A stretch of 15,879 nt of DNA from Trichomonas tenax (taxonomy: Eukaryota; Parabasalia; Trichomonadida; Trichomonadidae). The first letter of the stretch is position 1. The number at the start of each line of letters is the position of its first letter. The stretch spans positions 1-15,879 of the forward strand of contig JALKBU010001144.1 in NCBI GenBank assembly GCA_023091735.1. Reading direction: 5' to 3'. Positions 1 through 7,318 of the stretch are shown here, in pieces. The translations under genes were made by a program, and so were the position numbers. Below the pieces are notes generated by a model, which had not been told where the DNA came from, ran no database searches, and saw only the letters and a program-made list of their open reading frames with translations.

Positions 1-858
1 TGACACTTTTCCATTTTTCCCGCGCAATCACGTCACTTTCCTTTATATTTGACATTCTGACTCTATATGTCAAACATAATTTACATGTCAGAAAAGCACG
101 TTGTTCTATTTTGTCCCAGTCCCTTTGGGAAATGAATCAAAAATAATCGTCACTAAATTTTGTGCAATTTCATCTCAAACATAGTGATTATTTGGGACTT
201 CGATATAGTTTTAATGCCATTCTACGTAAAATTGGACAAAAATATACGTAATGAAACTCTTTTTCTAAAAGGTGGTAACTTCGAACCTTCTCATCAAAAG
301 AGGTTAAAACTTATGGAGTGGGTAGTACAGGCCTACAGAAACAATGCATATAAAGGGCGCTAGTCAAAGCAATATTATAATTTCGAGATATAAAGCATGA
401 AGTTTCGCTAAACAATTGTTGTTCTTGCTCTGTATTTTTGAGTGGACAATGTTCATCTTCACACAATGGTGACTCTCATGTCATAAAGTTTGCAATATAC
501 TCTGATGCTAAAACGTTGTTATATTGATTGAACATGTTTCTTTTTAAAAATGGATAAATGCTTTTTCATTTATGAATATATTAAAGATATATCATATATT
601 TTAATCTAAAAGTGTAACCCTATAAATACTGCATTTGAATGATGAGTAAAAAACATAATTATCCTTTTGATGAAATCAGATTTGGTCAATCGAAATTTCA
701 ATAATGAATTTTACCTTTATATATGTGCCATATAGTCTACTATCAATGCTAAAATATATATTGAACTTGAATTTTTTCTATAATATATTTAAAGTTGTTT
801 TTGGAGAAATGAAGATCAGAAATAGGGTCTGACTTAAAAATAAAGGGGTTTGTCAAAA
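1..858. other. AT-rich 5' flank, no convincing gene
   Basis: This stretch upstream of the first gene is AT-rich, with stops in all frames apart from one short frame listed separately at 214-363. I see no tRNA, rRNA, tandem repeat or long inverted repeat. The promoter of the gene at 859 should lie in its last part. The bases just before the ATG (TTTGTCAAAAATG) contain a TCA, but its next bases do not fit the trichomonad initiator consensus TCA-Py-(T/A), so I do not call an initiator here. Confidence 0.5.
214..363 (+). other. doubtful small ORF, possible gene fragment
   Basis: An ATG-started frame of 49 codons ends with TAG at 361-363. The same frame is open, without ATG, back to the stop at 154-156. 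The predicted peptide is basic and of plausible composition, with a segment reading NFEPSHQKRLKLMEWVVQAY. That segment looks more like folded protein than random AT-rich translation, but I do not recognise the family. It could be a fragment of a dispersed gene or transposase, a very small gene, or chance. The open part is short, so confidence is low. Confidence 0.2.
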
Positions 859-1776
859 ATGGGAAAGAAATCAAAATCAAAGCAGTCGCAAACACCGTTC
901 GAAAAATTGAAGGAAAACGCAGAGAAAAAGGCCGGAAAGTGGTCTGAGTTTTTCCAATCTCTGGAATTCCAAATCGGTTTCATGATATTTTTGTTAATTT
1001 GGCTAGCATTCCTCGTTTGGTTCATTTTCAAGATTAGAAGGATGACAATGAACTACGAATCTGATCAGCTTAAAGAAAACCCAATAATGTTCTTTAATTT
1101 CACGTTTAATAGACTTATTAAAGAATTGCAAGCAGAATCTCAGGATGACAGCATTACAACACGTTTGCTAGAAAGAATTGGAAGGCTTTCATTGCAACAC
1201 AATTTCTCAAATCTTTTCACTGAATATTCAATCAAAACAAGCGTTGTTTCCGAAGTAATGAAAGGCACCGAAAAGAGATCCGACTTCTGCACATATGGAG
1301 ACAATGATCACTACATTTCAACGCTTCTAAACTACACAGCTGTAATTCTCGACACAATTCAAGGAGCAATGCCATATTGCAATTCAAAGATAATTCAAAA
1401 AGTCATCACTAGTTGCTCTGGTTATGAAAATGTTCTCTCATATGCAAAAGTTTTAATCAATTCAATGTTGAAGTTTTCTGATGCAACATGCCCAATCAAA
1501 ATTTCTAAGACACTCGTAAAATTACTCAACAGTGAAACCGAAGCAAAGCAAATTGATCAAATAACTAAATATACAATTGAAAGACCTGATTTATTCGCTA
1601 AATCTTCCACAAACATCTGCAACTTCATTGCTGACCACACCTCAAAGCAGCACTTATGGACAAGAGACACAGGATCGCTTTTCTGCAAAGCAACTAAAAT
1701 GTTTAAGTGTGAAGCAATTGAAGAGTTATATCAATTCTGTGTGGAGCAGCCACAAGAAACCACAAATGAACTATAA
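859..1776 (+). CDS. hypothetical single-pass membrane protein with cysteine-containing C-terminal domain
   Basis: This encodes 305 residues from the ATG at 859. The frame is open slightly further upstream (TTG at 850), but no ATG lies there, so 859 is the natural start. Residues 1-30 are very lysine-rich and hydrophilic. Residues about 38-57 form one strong hydrophobic segment (IGFMIFLLIWLAFLVWFIF) followed by KIRR, a typical single transmembrane helix. The remaining roughly 240 residues are soluble, look alpha-helical and hold eight cysteines spread over the C-terminal two thirds. There is no cleavable signal peptide, so the segment would act as a signal anchor or tail-type anchor near the N-terminus. 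I recognise no family or catalytic motif. The stop at 1774-1776 is part of TAAA, the trichomonad polyadenylation arrangement. The gene converges on the coiled-coil gene with about 150 bp between stops. It is clearly a real gene (long frame, normal composition), but its function is unknown. Confidence 0.85.
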   Translation: MGKKSKSKQSQTPFEKLKENAEKKAGKWSEFFQSLEFQIGFMIFLLIWLAFLVWFIFKIRRMTMNYESDQLKENPIMFFNFTFNRLIKELQAESQDDSITTRLLERIGRLSLQHNFSNLFTEYSIKTSVVSEVMKGTEKRSDFCTYGDNDHYISTLLNYTAVILDTIQGAMPYCNSKIIQKVITSCSGYENVLSYAKVLINSMLKFSDATCPIKISKTLVKLLNSETEAKQIDQITKYTIERPDLFAKSSTNICNFIADHTSKQHLWTRDTGSLFCKATKMFKCEAIEELYQFCVEQPQETTNEL

Positions 1777-1777
1777 A
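1774..1777 (+). terminator. TAAA stop-overlapping polyadenylation signal
   Basis: The stop TAA of the membrane-protein gene is followed directly by A, giving TAAA. In trichomonads a UAAA that overlaps the stop codon is known to direct 3'-end formation. The motif is seen directly, but in AT-rich DNA it can arise by chance. Confidence 0.4.
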
Positions 1778-1927
1778 TACATTGTAATTACTAAACCTTC
1801 ATTTTGAAAAATTAAATATTTTCATTAAAAACATTTTCACACTCCAAGCACACATACCATTGAATATAAAATTTAATTAAAAGGATGATTTTAAAAATGT
1901 AATAAATTTGGAGAACAAAAGTTTTTT

Positions 1928-3037
1928 CTACTTTCCATGGAATCTCGAAAGTCTTGTTGAATACATTGTTGTATCTAATCTTGTCCTTTCTCTTCTCATA
2001 TCGGCATTATCTGCCTTCGTCTGTTCGATTTCAGCACGAAGAGCTTCGATTTCTTGATCAATAGCAATTGTATCGCTAGAAGCAGCCTGGAGCTTCGTTA
2101 TCTGGTCCTTTGTCGAAGCTAACTGTTCCTCCTCAAGCTTCTTTGCGCGCTCTATCACTTCCTTCAAAGAAGCAATGTCTTCTTTGATGATTTGTTCCTC
2201 TCTTTGCGCTCTCTTTATATATCTGTCGAGCGTCTGCTGCATCTTTGTGCGCCTGTCTGTTGCAACAGTGAAGTCGTTCTCCATCTGCTGCATCTCCGCC
2301 TCTGCTTGTTGCTCTGCTAAAGCGATTAAATCTTCGTGTTGTAAACTTCTCTTTTGGAAGTCGTTTCTATATGCGTTGATACGCTCCTGCTGTTCCTTGG
2401 CGCGCTGTTCGAATGCCTGCGATGTTTGTTGAACTTTAAGACTTGTTGATTGCAAATCTTCCTGACGAAGTGCGTTTGTCTCTTTAATCTCGCCATCAAG
2501 GATCTCTATCTGTGCTGTGATTTCAGCGATCCGTGCTTCGTTGCTCATTTTGTTTGTCTGATTTTTCGTTGTTGATTCGTAAACGTTTTCTGTGTTCTTA
2601 ATTCTGAGTTGTTCGATTTGCCTGCGGAGATCTGCGAGCTCTGCCTCCTTCTTTGTCCTCATTGTCTGCATGTGGTAGTTAGAATGAAGATTTCTGCTCT
2701 GCTGGAAGTTGTTGATCTGTTCTTGGATTGATTTTATTTCAAGTTCGTTTGTCTGATCAACTTCTTGAAGCTCAATTTCGTTGTTCTCCCTCAGAGCGGA
2801 AAGTTTAGTTTCAGATTCGATCTTTTTCTTCTTTATCTGCGTTTGAAGGTTTGCCATCTCCGCCTCGTAAAATGATGTCTTGTTTTTCATTTCTGCTTTA
2901 AAATTCGCAATGATTTCTTCGACAGAGTCGATTTTGTCATGTAATTTTGCAACTTCTGGATCCTGCGCGAAACCGCCAATTTCTGCTGTTTTCGTGCGGC
3001 GTCCTGTTGAAGAATTCGCTCCTTTGGAAAAACTCAT
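1928..3037 (-). CDS. long coiled-coil protein, hypothetical
   Basis: This encodes 369 residues from the ATG at 3035-3037 to TAG at 1928-1930. The first 25 residues are Ser/Gly/Thr-rich and basic, probably a disordered head. From about residue 30 to 350 the protein is almost entirely Glu/Gln/Lys/Arg/Leu with no prolines, a continuous heptad-like coiled coil. The last residues (RTRLDTTMYSTRLSRFHGK) form a basic tail. It has no transmembrane segment or enzyme motif. Such proteins in trichomonads are often assigned to the cytoskeleton (axostyle, costa, basal bodies), but the sequence alone does not show which, and I name no family. GC content and codon use are visibly higher than in the flanks, as expected for a well-expressed gene. 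It converges with the membrane-protein gene at 859-1776. The start is chosen because it is the first ATG and the frame closes upstream. Confidence 0.85.
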   Translation of the reverse strand: MSFSKGANSSTGRRTKTAEIGGFAQDPEVAKLHDKIDSVEEIIANFKAEMKNKTSFYEAEMANLQTQIKKKKIESETKLSALRENNEIELQEVDQTNELEIKSIQEQINNFQQSRNLHSNYHMQTMRTKKEAELADLRRQIEQLRIKNTENVYESTTKNQTNKMSNEARIAEITAQIEILDGEIKETNALRQEDLQSTSLKVQQTSQAFEQRAKEQQERINAYRNDFQKRSLQHEDLIALAEQQAEAEMQQMENDFTVATDRRTKMQQTLDRYIKRAQREEQIIKEDIASLKEVIERAKKLEEEQLASTKDQITKLQAASSDTIAIDQEIEALRAEIEQTKADNADMRRERTRLDTTMYSTRLSRFHGK

Positions 3038-4145
3038 TTATTCACTTTGTCACTTTTATATTTCATACGTTTACTGACTTTTATTGCATTTTTGAAATCT
3101 ACATAATAAATTAATTATAAATTCGCAATAATTTTTTTTTTCATTTAATATTCAAACTATAATCATAACATTTAAGCTTTTTAATATAACATAAATATAT
3201 TATTCAATGAGTTTATTTTGTACAATGAATTACAATGCATAATTTAGAAAAAATATTTCAATGTTTGAATATTGAGTTTCAATAAATAACATATATATCA
3301 TTGTGTAAATATATCATTGGATATTTTGTTATTAACTTCTAAAAGCCTTAATAAACAGATATTGACTCGGATTCATATTGAATCACCATAGATTATTATG
3401 ATATAGATCAATACACTTCAAGATATATATTCTTATGAGAAATGTAAACAAAATCATGTAGATTATGGGAATAAAAATATAGATTATGATAAAATTATCA
3501 TTTTAGTTTATTATATAGATAAAATGGCTGTATAACAACGGATTTTAAATCACGACATCTTATATATGTAAATGCGCAATTGCAATGTCTTTAAAGAGAG
3601 CTTATAAAGTGATGCCCAAAATTCTTCGAAAACAAAATGGCAAATTAAACATCTAAATCACGTCACAAAAAGATGTATAGTGTGATTATAGAATGTTGTC
3701 CAATAAAAAATTTTTGTGCCGATCATATGATGAAAGATATGCGTATATTTTGTTGCCAAACGCCCTCTTTAAGTCAAAGAATAGTAAAATTAAAACAGAA
3801 CACGCATTTTACAGCATCAAAATTGTCCACAAAAAATCAAATTTGGCGCAGGAATTCTGTAACATTGTCCATAGGACATACACAGTGTATACAGTCTATT
3901 TATTTAACTAAAAGGCCATAAAAATAGTTATAGTTTATTCTTATAAAAATTTGTCGCCAAACTGGGATAATTCATCCGGTGCAGACTTTCGGTGTGAGAT
4001 ATGAAGGATTGAATGGGGTCAGTATAGGTGGAAAATATTGAAGATTAATTCAAACGCATAAAAACTAATGTTTAGATTTATTCAATGATAATTAAAACCA
4101 ACAACTGCATGGTTAATTAATAAACAAGACCGCGAGAGTGGAGTT
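3038..4145. other. intergenic, AT-rich, no supported gene
   Basis: About 1.1 kb lies between the start of the coiled-coil gene and the end of the Myb gene. It is strongly AT-rich with recurrent short motifs such as ATAGATTAT around 3390-3490. Two overlapping frames of 72-82 codons around 3673-3921 have low-complexity, cysteine-scattered translations with no recognisable domain, and each is no more gene-like than the other. The promoter of the coiled-coil gene (reading left) must lie near 3038-3150, but I see no TCA-Py-(T/A) initiator at the expected distance. No tRNA or structured RNA was found. Confidence 0.5.
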
Positions 4146-4643
4146 TCAAAAACTGAAAACATTCTCGGGTAACAAACTAAAATCGATATTGAAAATGTCC
4201 GCGTCCAGGAGATTGAAGAGCTTCTCCGGTTTTTCGTGGATTTCTGGTGGAATCTGGACCTCCTCAGCTTGTTCTGATGACGAATCAGAATTCTGCTGGC
4301 TTGCATTGCCCTTAGCCTTTTGTATCAATTGGAATTGCTTTCTGACACCATTTGGAGATCTATTCTTGAAGAATGCTGCGATCTTTGTCCACCTGGAGCC
4401 GTACTTATTATGCAATTTCTCAAGCAATGCTTCCTCTTCCTCCGACCATGGCACAGAGGAGAGCGATGGCGATAGGTAGTTCAGCCACCTGTCCTTGCAC
4501 TGCCTCGACGTCCTGTTCTTCATCTCCAGTGAGATCGCCTCCCAATCGCCAGTTCCGAGCAGTTCTATCAGCCTCACCAGTTTGCTGTCCTCCTGCTGAG
4601 TGAACTTTGCGCGGTGATAACGTGGTCCATTGTTTACCTCCAT
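4146..4643 (-). CDS. R2R3-type Myb DNA-binding protein
   Basis: This encodes 165 residues. Two Myb repeats sit at the N-terminus. The first is about residues 12-58, with Phe14, Trp34 and Trp53 in the hydrophobic-core positions and a recognition helix SRQCKDRWLNYL. The second is about residues 63-110, with Trp66, Trp85 and Phe104, where the last core aromatic is Phe instead of Trp, and NGVRKQF in the recognition helix. The rest (about 111-165) is Ser/Gln/Glu-rich, then hydrophobic-acidic (LFNLLDADIFNIDFSLLPENVF), possibly an activation or interaction tail. Small two-repeat Myb proteins are a large family in trichomonads, and some bind promoter elements of iron- or initiator-regulated genes; which promoters this one binds cannot be read here. 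The start is the ATG at 4641-4643, 13 bases after a good initiator and just before the Myb domain. The sequence around this start is partly duplicated, inverted, at 7656-7705. Confidence 0.93.
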   Translation of the reverse strand: MEVNNGPRYHRAKFTQQEDSKLVRLIELLGTGDWEAISLEMKNRTSRQCKDRWLNYLSPSLSSVPWSEEEEALLEKLHNKYGSRWTKIAAFFKNRSPNGVRKQFQLIQKAKGNASQQNSDSSSEQAEEVQIPPEIHEKPEKLFNLLDADIFNIDFSLLPENVFSF

Positions 4644-4652
4644 TTCTTTCTC

Positions 4653-4662
4653 AAATGAATGA
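4653..4662 (-). promoter_or_regulatory. trichomonad-type initiator (TCATTCATTT) of the Myb gene
   Basis: On the minus strand the bases TCATTCATTT lie 9 bases before the ATG of the Myb gene. Both overlapping TCATT copies fit the known trichomonad core initiator TCA(+1)-Py-(T/A), which normally sits within about 20 bases of the start codon. This implies a 5' leader of roughly 13 or 17 bases. The same block recurs at 7656-7680 in inverted orientation. Confidence 0.6.
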
Positions 4663-4676
4663 ATTTCTGAGTTGAA

Positions 4677-5054
4677 AAAAATTATTTTGTGATATATTGA
4701 AAAAATTAAATGAAAATTCGTGAAACAGGCACAAACAGGTCAATCTGATAGTATAGGTGTCTATCGTCATCGCTATCGTTCTGAATATTGGAAATCAAAT
4801 CGGTTGAACATATAGCTTAATCATGCCATATAGAATATGCTGATAAAAGATTTCAAAAAACTTTAATAATAGAAGTATATACTGGGGGTTATTTGCCAAA
4901 ATTTGCAAAGCTACATATGTCCCCATTTTTGAAGGTTTTATGTCAATATTTCCGACAGCCTAAATAATCTAATTTTACATTTCCATAAGTTTGTAAATTT
5001 GAATGTGTTAATTAGATTGTTAGATCATACATTTATATATAGTGGGAAAAACTA
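4677..5054. other. intergenic between Myb promoter and element, no gene
   Basis: This is AT-rich sequence with no open frame of note and no tRNA-like or repeat structure. It contains the distal promoter of the Myb gene, which reads left. Its right edge is the sharp start of the long inverted repeat at 5055. Confidence 0.5.
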
Positions 5055-5392
5055 AGTTAATTTTTTATATTTTTACATAAATAGCGGACAATGTCAAATT
5101 TTAAAAAGTGATAAAATATATGAAAGAGTGATTGATGATGGAGTTCCTGTTTATATTTTAAGATTTAAAGATAAACAATATTATAGAATGATAAACCCGG
5201 ATTACATAAAAGCATCAATTTCTAGTAGTAAAGTGAGGGTGTGTTTTCCAGATTTTGTAATCTTATATATAGAGGATGTATGACAACATAAATATATATA
5301 TATTGTAATTCCGGACATTAATTTTTAAGTTTATTTTAAAATTAATTTAATTTTTTTATTTCATCACATTGATGAGGGTGATGGATTGTAAA
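5055..5392 (+). repeat. left terminal inverted repeat, 338 bp
   Basis: This is the reverse complement of 7319-7656, equal in length and nearly identical; the one difference I found is near 5342. It begins AGTTAATTTTTTATA and ends GATGGATTGTAAA. Beyond 5392 the two sides diverge at once. It contains a 75-codon open frame reading inward (5056-5283). Confidence 0.93.
5056..5283 (+). pseudogene. open frame inside left terminal repeat, no ATG at its start
   Basis: Seventy-five sense codons run from the very edge of the inverted repeat to TGA at 5281-5283. The translation is protein-like, with a segment reading VIDDGVPVYILRFKDKQYY. The frame is closed by TAA at 5053-5055, immediately outside the repeat, and there is no ATG near its beginning, so it looks like the 3' part of a gene whose start is missing. 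The identical frame exists on the opposite strand in the right repeat. A partial, diverged echo of its C-terminal end (ILxIEDV) recurs near 5833-5880. The family is not recognised. Confidence 0.35.
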
Positions 5393-5827
5393 ACTCTGGT
5401 GCAACCCGTAGGGCAAAGTGCCTGGAACCTCTGGTTCTTGGAATGTAAATTTTTATTTTAAAATAGACCCTATAAATTCTTATCAAACCCTAAAAATAAA
5501 AAATTTATAACATTTAATGATAAAACCAACATCTTCGGTCTATATGGGGGATGATTTCATTATTTTTATTTAAAAAATTTTGGTTGAAATTTCAAATGTT
5601 CGGTTTAATAAACTCCTGATGAAGTATTAGATGAAAAAGTGTCTTTAAAAGGTCGACTTAAAAAGGTAGCACTCCCAAGGCTGGTTTTTGTGTCAGAAAA
5701 CACTTGTGCATGCTTGAAAAGCCCACAAATTGTTTTGTGAACAAAAAGGAACGGAAAAAATTATTCAAGGAAAGGTTATACTGGACAAAAGTGACAGGGA
5801 AAGGAAAAGGTTATATTAATCGGTGTT
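5393..5827. other. element interior without intact gene; possible coding debris
   Basis: No ATG-started gene is visible here. A 42-codon frame without ATG (5612-5740) and short frames after it, in other phases (to about 5820), have Lys/Val-rich protein-like translations. They could be one decayed gene with stops and frameshifts, but I cannot identify it. A small GAACC/GGTTC inverted repeat lies near 5428-5442. Confidence 0.3.
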
Positions 5828-5917
5828 AGTAGTCTAGTGAGAGGGTTACTTGTCATTCTTAATATAGAGGATGTATGCCATCATATATATTTATATTGTA
5901 ATTCCGGACAAATAATT
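5828..5917 (+). repeat. diverged internal copy of part of the terminal repeat
   Basis: The stretch AGTAGT...GTGAG, then ATATAGAGGATGTATG, then TTGTAATTCCGGACA matches the left terminal repeat around 5224-5316 in the same orientation, with substitutions and small gaps. It suggests that a second element end is buried inside this one, by nested insertion or by recombination between two related elements. The 3' end of the minus-strand gene at 5859-6161 lies within it. Confidence 0.7.
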
Positions 5918-6161
5918 TGAATGCTTTATCATTAATGTACGTCTCCCCTAATTGATTAACATCGTGGGCATTATTTGTGATTCTTAAATGTGTTTGTTTT
6001 GTGTAATTATAAAGGGCATCACTATCAAAGCATGAGTTTTCCAGTTCCCTATAATATCTTCTACCATCATTTTTAGCGAAAACCTCATTAATCTTTTCAA
6101 ATGAATGAAATACGTTGTCATTATCTGGTTTAGTGTTTGGGATTAAATAGTTTGTTGTCAT
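5859..6161 (-). CDS. hypothetical element-encoded protein, 100 residues
   Basis: An intact frame runs from ATG (6159-6161) to TAA (5859-5861). The protein is hydrophilic and Asn/Asp/Tyr-rich with no transmembrane segment, and I do not recognise the family. Its last residues (about DGIHPLY) are encoded by the terminal-repeat-like sequence at 5828-5917, so the original C-terminus may be longer or different, and this may be a truncated gene fused into repeat DNA. It is divergently oriented to the small amphipathic gene at 6223, with 61 bp between the start codons that could hold both promoters. A structural virion-type protein is possible by context only. Confidence 0.5.
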   Translation of the reverse strand: MTTNYLIPNTKPDNDNVFHSFEKINEVFAKNDGRRYYRELENSCFDSDALYNYTKQTHLRITNNAHDVNQLGETYINDKAFKLFVRNYNINIYDGIHPLY

Positions 6162-6222
6162 TTATGACTAATATAAAAATAATATTTGAAAAATAAAATC
6201 AAATTTTAAATTATTATAAAAT

Positions 6223-6452
6223 ATGAGTGCTGGAATATTTAAGAAATTGTGGGATAAGATAAAAAGAACTGCTAAAAGTATATGGGAAGGTGGAAAAAAA
6301 GCTGTTAATTTTGTGAGGATAAAATACTTCCTCATACCGAAGCAATCAGTGATGTGGCGATTTCAATATCACCATAATATGGACAAAAGGTTAAAAATGT
6401 ATTAGATAAAAGTGGGAAAGTTATTAATCGATTAACTTCAATATTGAAGTGA
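6223..6452 (+). pseudogene. broken gene for a small amphipathic protein, candidate Polinton minor-capsid (pVI-like)
   Basis: From the ATG at 6223 the first 30 codons give a strongly basic amphipathic helix (MSAGIFKKLWDKIKRTAK) with tryptophans. The frame then slips near 6313-6318. The sensible continuation is in another phase, contains a TAA at 6375-6377 and ends at TGA 6450-6452. The continuous but unusable frame instead stops at 6405. So at least one frameshift and one stop break it. The N-terminus matches that of the minus-strand gene at 6566-6786 in pattern (Met-x-Ala-Gly-hydrophobic-Lys/Arg-Lys...Trp...Ile-Lys...Ala-Lys), so the two are relatives. Adenovirus pVI and the corresponding Polinton/virophage proteins begin with a comparable membrane-active amphipathic helix. 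That functional reading is inference. Confidence 0.6.
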
Positions 6453-6565
6453 TGCAATGCGTGAGCCTAAAGACTCTGAATAGCTCATAGAGCCTTTTTC
6501 GCAGGACCATTTGAATTCGTAAAAATATATAATTTATTTTTGTCACGAACTCATAGAGACTTGTG

Positions 6566-6786
6566 TCACTTTGCTAGTCCTTCAACTACTCCACCGATGG
6601 CGTTTCCAACTTGTGCACCCATCATTGGATTCCCTGCTTTAGCTCCAAATATTCCACCGATTGCAGTCCCTATTGTTTTCGCTATTGGCGCAACAGCTTT
6701 AGTAACAGGTTTTAATACTTTCTTATGTACCCATTTCGCAGCATTTTTGATACCATTCCATATTTTCTTAAAAATCCAGCAGCCAT
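6566..6786 (-). pseudogene. frameshifted gene for a small amphipathic, glycine-zipper protein (minor-capsid-like)
   Basis: Read on the minus strand, the ATG at 6784-6786 starts a basic, tryptophan-containing amphipathic N-terminus, but the frame is wrong after about ten codons. One base appears to be missing in or near the A-run around 6760-6766. In the other phase the frame runs without stops to TGA at 6566-6568. This second part holds a Lys-rich helix, then an Ala/Gly-rich stretch (AKTIGTAIGGIFGAKAG) with small residues every fourth position, a glycine-zipper pattern typical of membrane-inserting segments. Total size is about 73 residues. It is a relative of the plus-strand gene at 6223, and the two converge. 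The plus-strand frame at 6540-6803 is only its antisense shadow. Confidence 0.6.
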
Positions 6787-6849
6787 GTTTTATTATTGAA
6801 TAAAAAAAACAAATTTATATTGATATATTAAGATTTTTATTAATATGAA

Positions 6850-7270
6850 ATGGAACAGATTTTAAAAATAATTGAAAAAGTTGAAGAAAAATCAAATTTA
6901 ATTGAACATGAGAAAGAAGATTTAAATTTAATTGAACATTAACAAAAAGAAATAAAAATAATCAAACCAATTATTGAGACAACAATATTTGAATCAGTTG
7001 ATGAATGTAATGAGTACTATAATAAAAATAAAGAAATGTTTGATGAACTTACAACATGCAAACTAAATAAAATGTTTAAAATTAAAGACGAAGTCCGAGA
7101 CCTGGATGGTCATGGTTTCAAAATTACAAAAATAAAAGGTATATTAAGTTTAAAATGTATTCCTCAATCAAGAGTCACCACATTAATGAAAATAGAAGAT
7201 TTAACAAAAAAATAAACATTATTGAAGATAGAATAAATCAAATCATTGGAGTTCTAAATAGTAACCTCTA
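6850..7270 (+). pseudogene. broken gene for a charged, coiled-coil-like element protein
   Basis: The ATG at 6850 opens a frame rich in Glu/Lys/Ile. TAA interrupts it at codon 31 (6940-6942), and it then continues open in the same phase to TAA at 7213-7215. Next to that second stop is a run of seven A. In the phase one base away, a coiled-coil-like tail (IIEDRINQIIGVLNSNL) runs on to TAA at about 7268-7270, so the natural C-terminus was probably there. The interrupted part contains a direct repeat at protein level (NLIEH twice, ten residues apart). The family is unknown. Its position is the last gene before the right terminal repeat. I infer one nonsense change and one homopolymer frameshift. 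Confidence 0.5.
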
Positions 7271-7318
7271 AAGAGTATTCGAGTCAATTTTATTCCAGTC
7301 TTCATCAATATTACCAAG

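Noticed and set aside
850..858. Upstream TTG start for the membrane-protein gene
   Set aside because: Eukaryotic nuclear genes start at ATG; the ATG at 859 is the first in frame.
3673..3921. Two overlapping plus-strand frames of 72-82 codons
   Set aside because: Both are short, in different phases over the same AT-rich DNA, with no domain-like pattern; neither is better supported than chance.
4138..4479. 113-codon plus-strand open frame
   Set aside because: It lies antisense over the Myb gene, whose domain on the minus strand is unmistakable.
6540..6803. 87-codon plus-strand frame, hydrophobic and proline-rich
   Set aside because: It is the antisense of the glycine-zipper gene; the Pro/Ala pattern is just Gly/Ala codons read backwards, and its first codon is not ATG.
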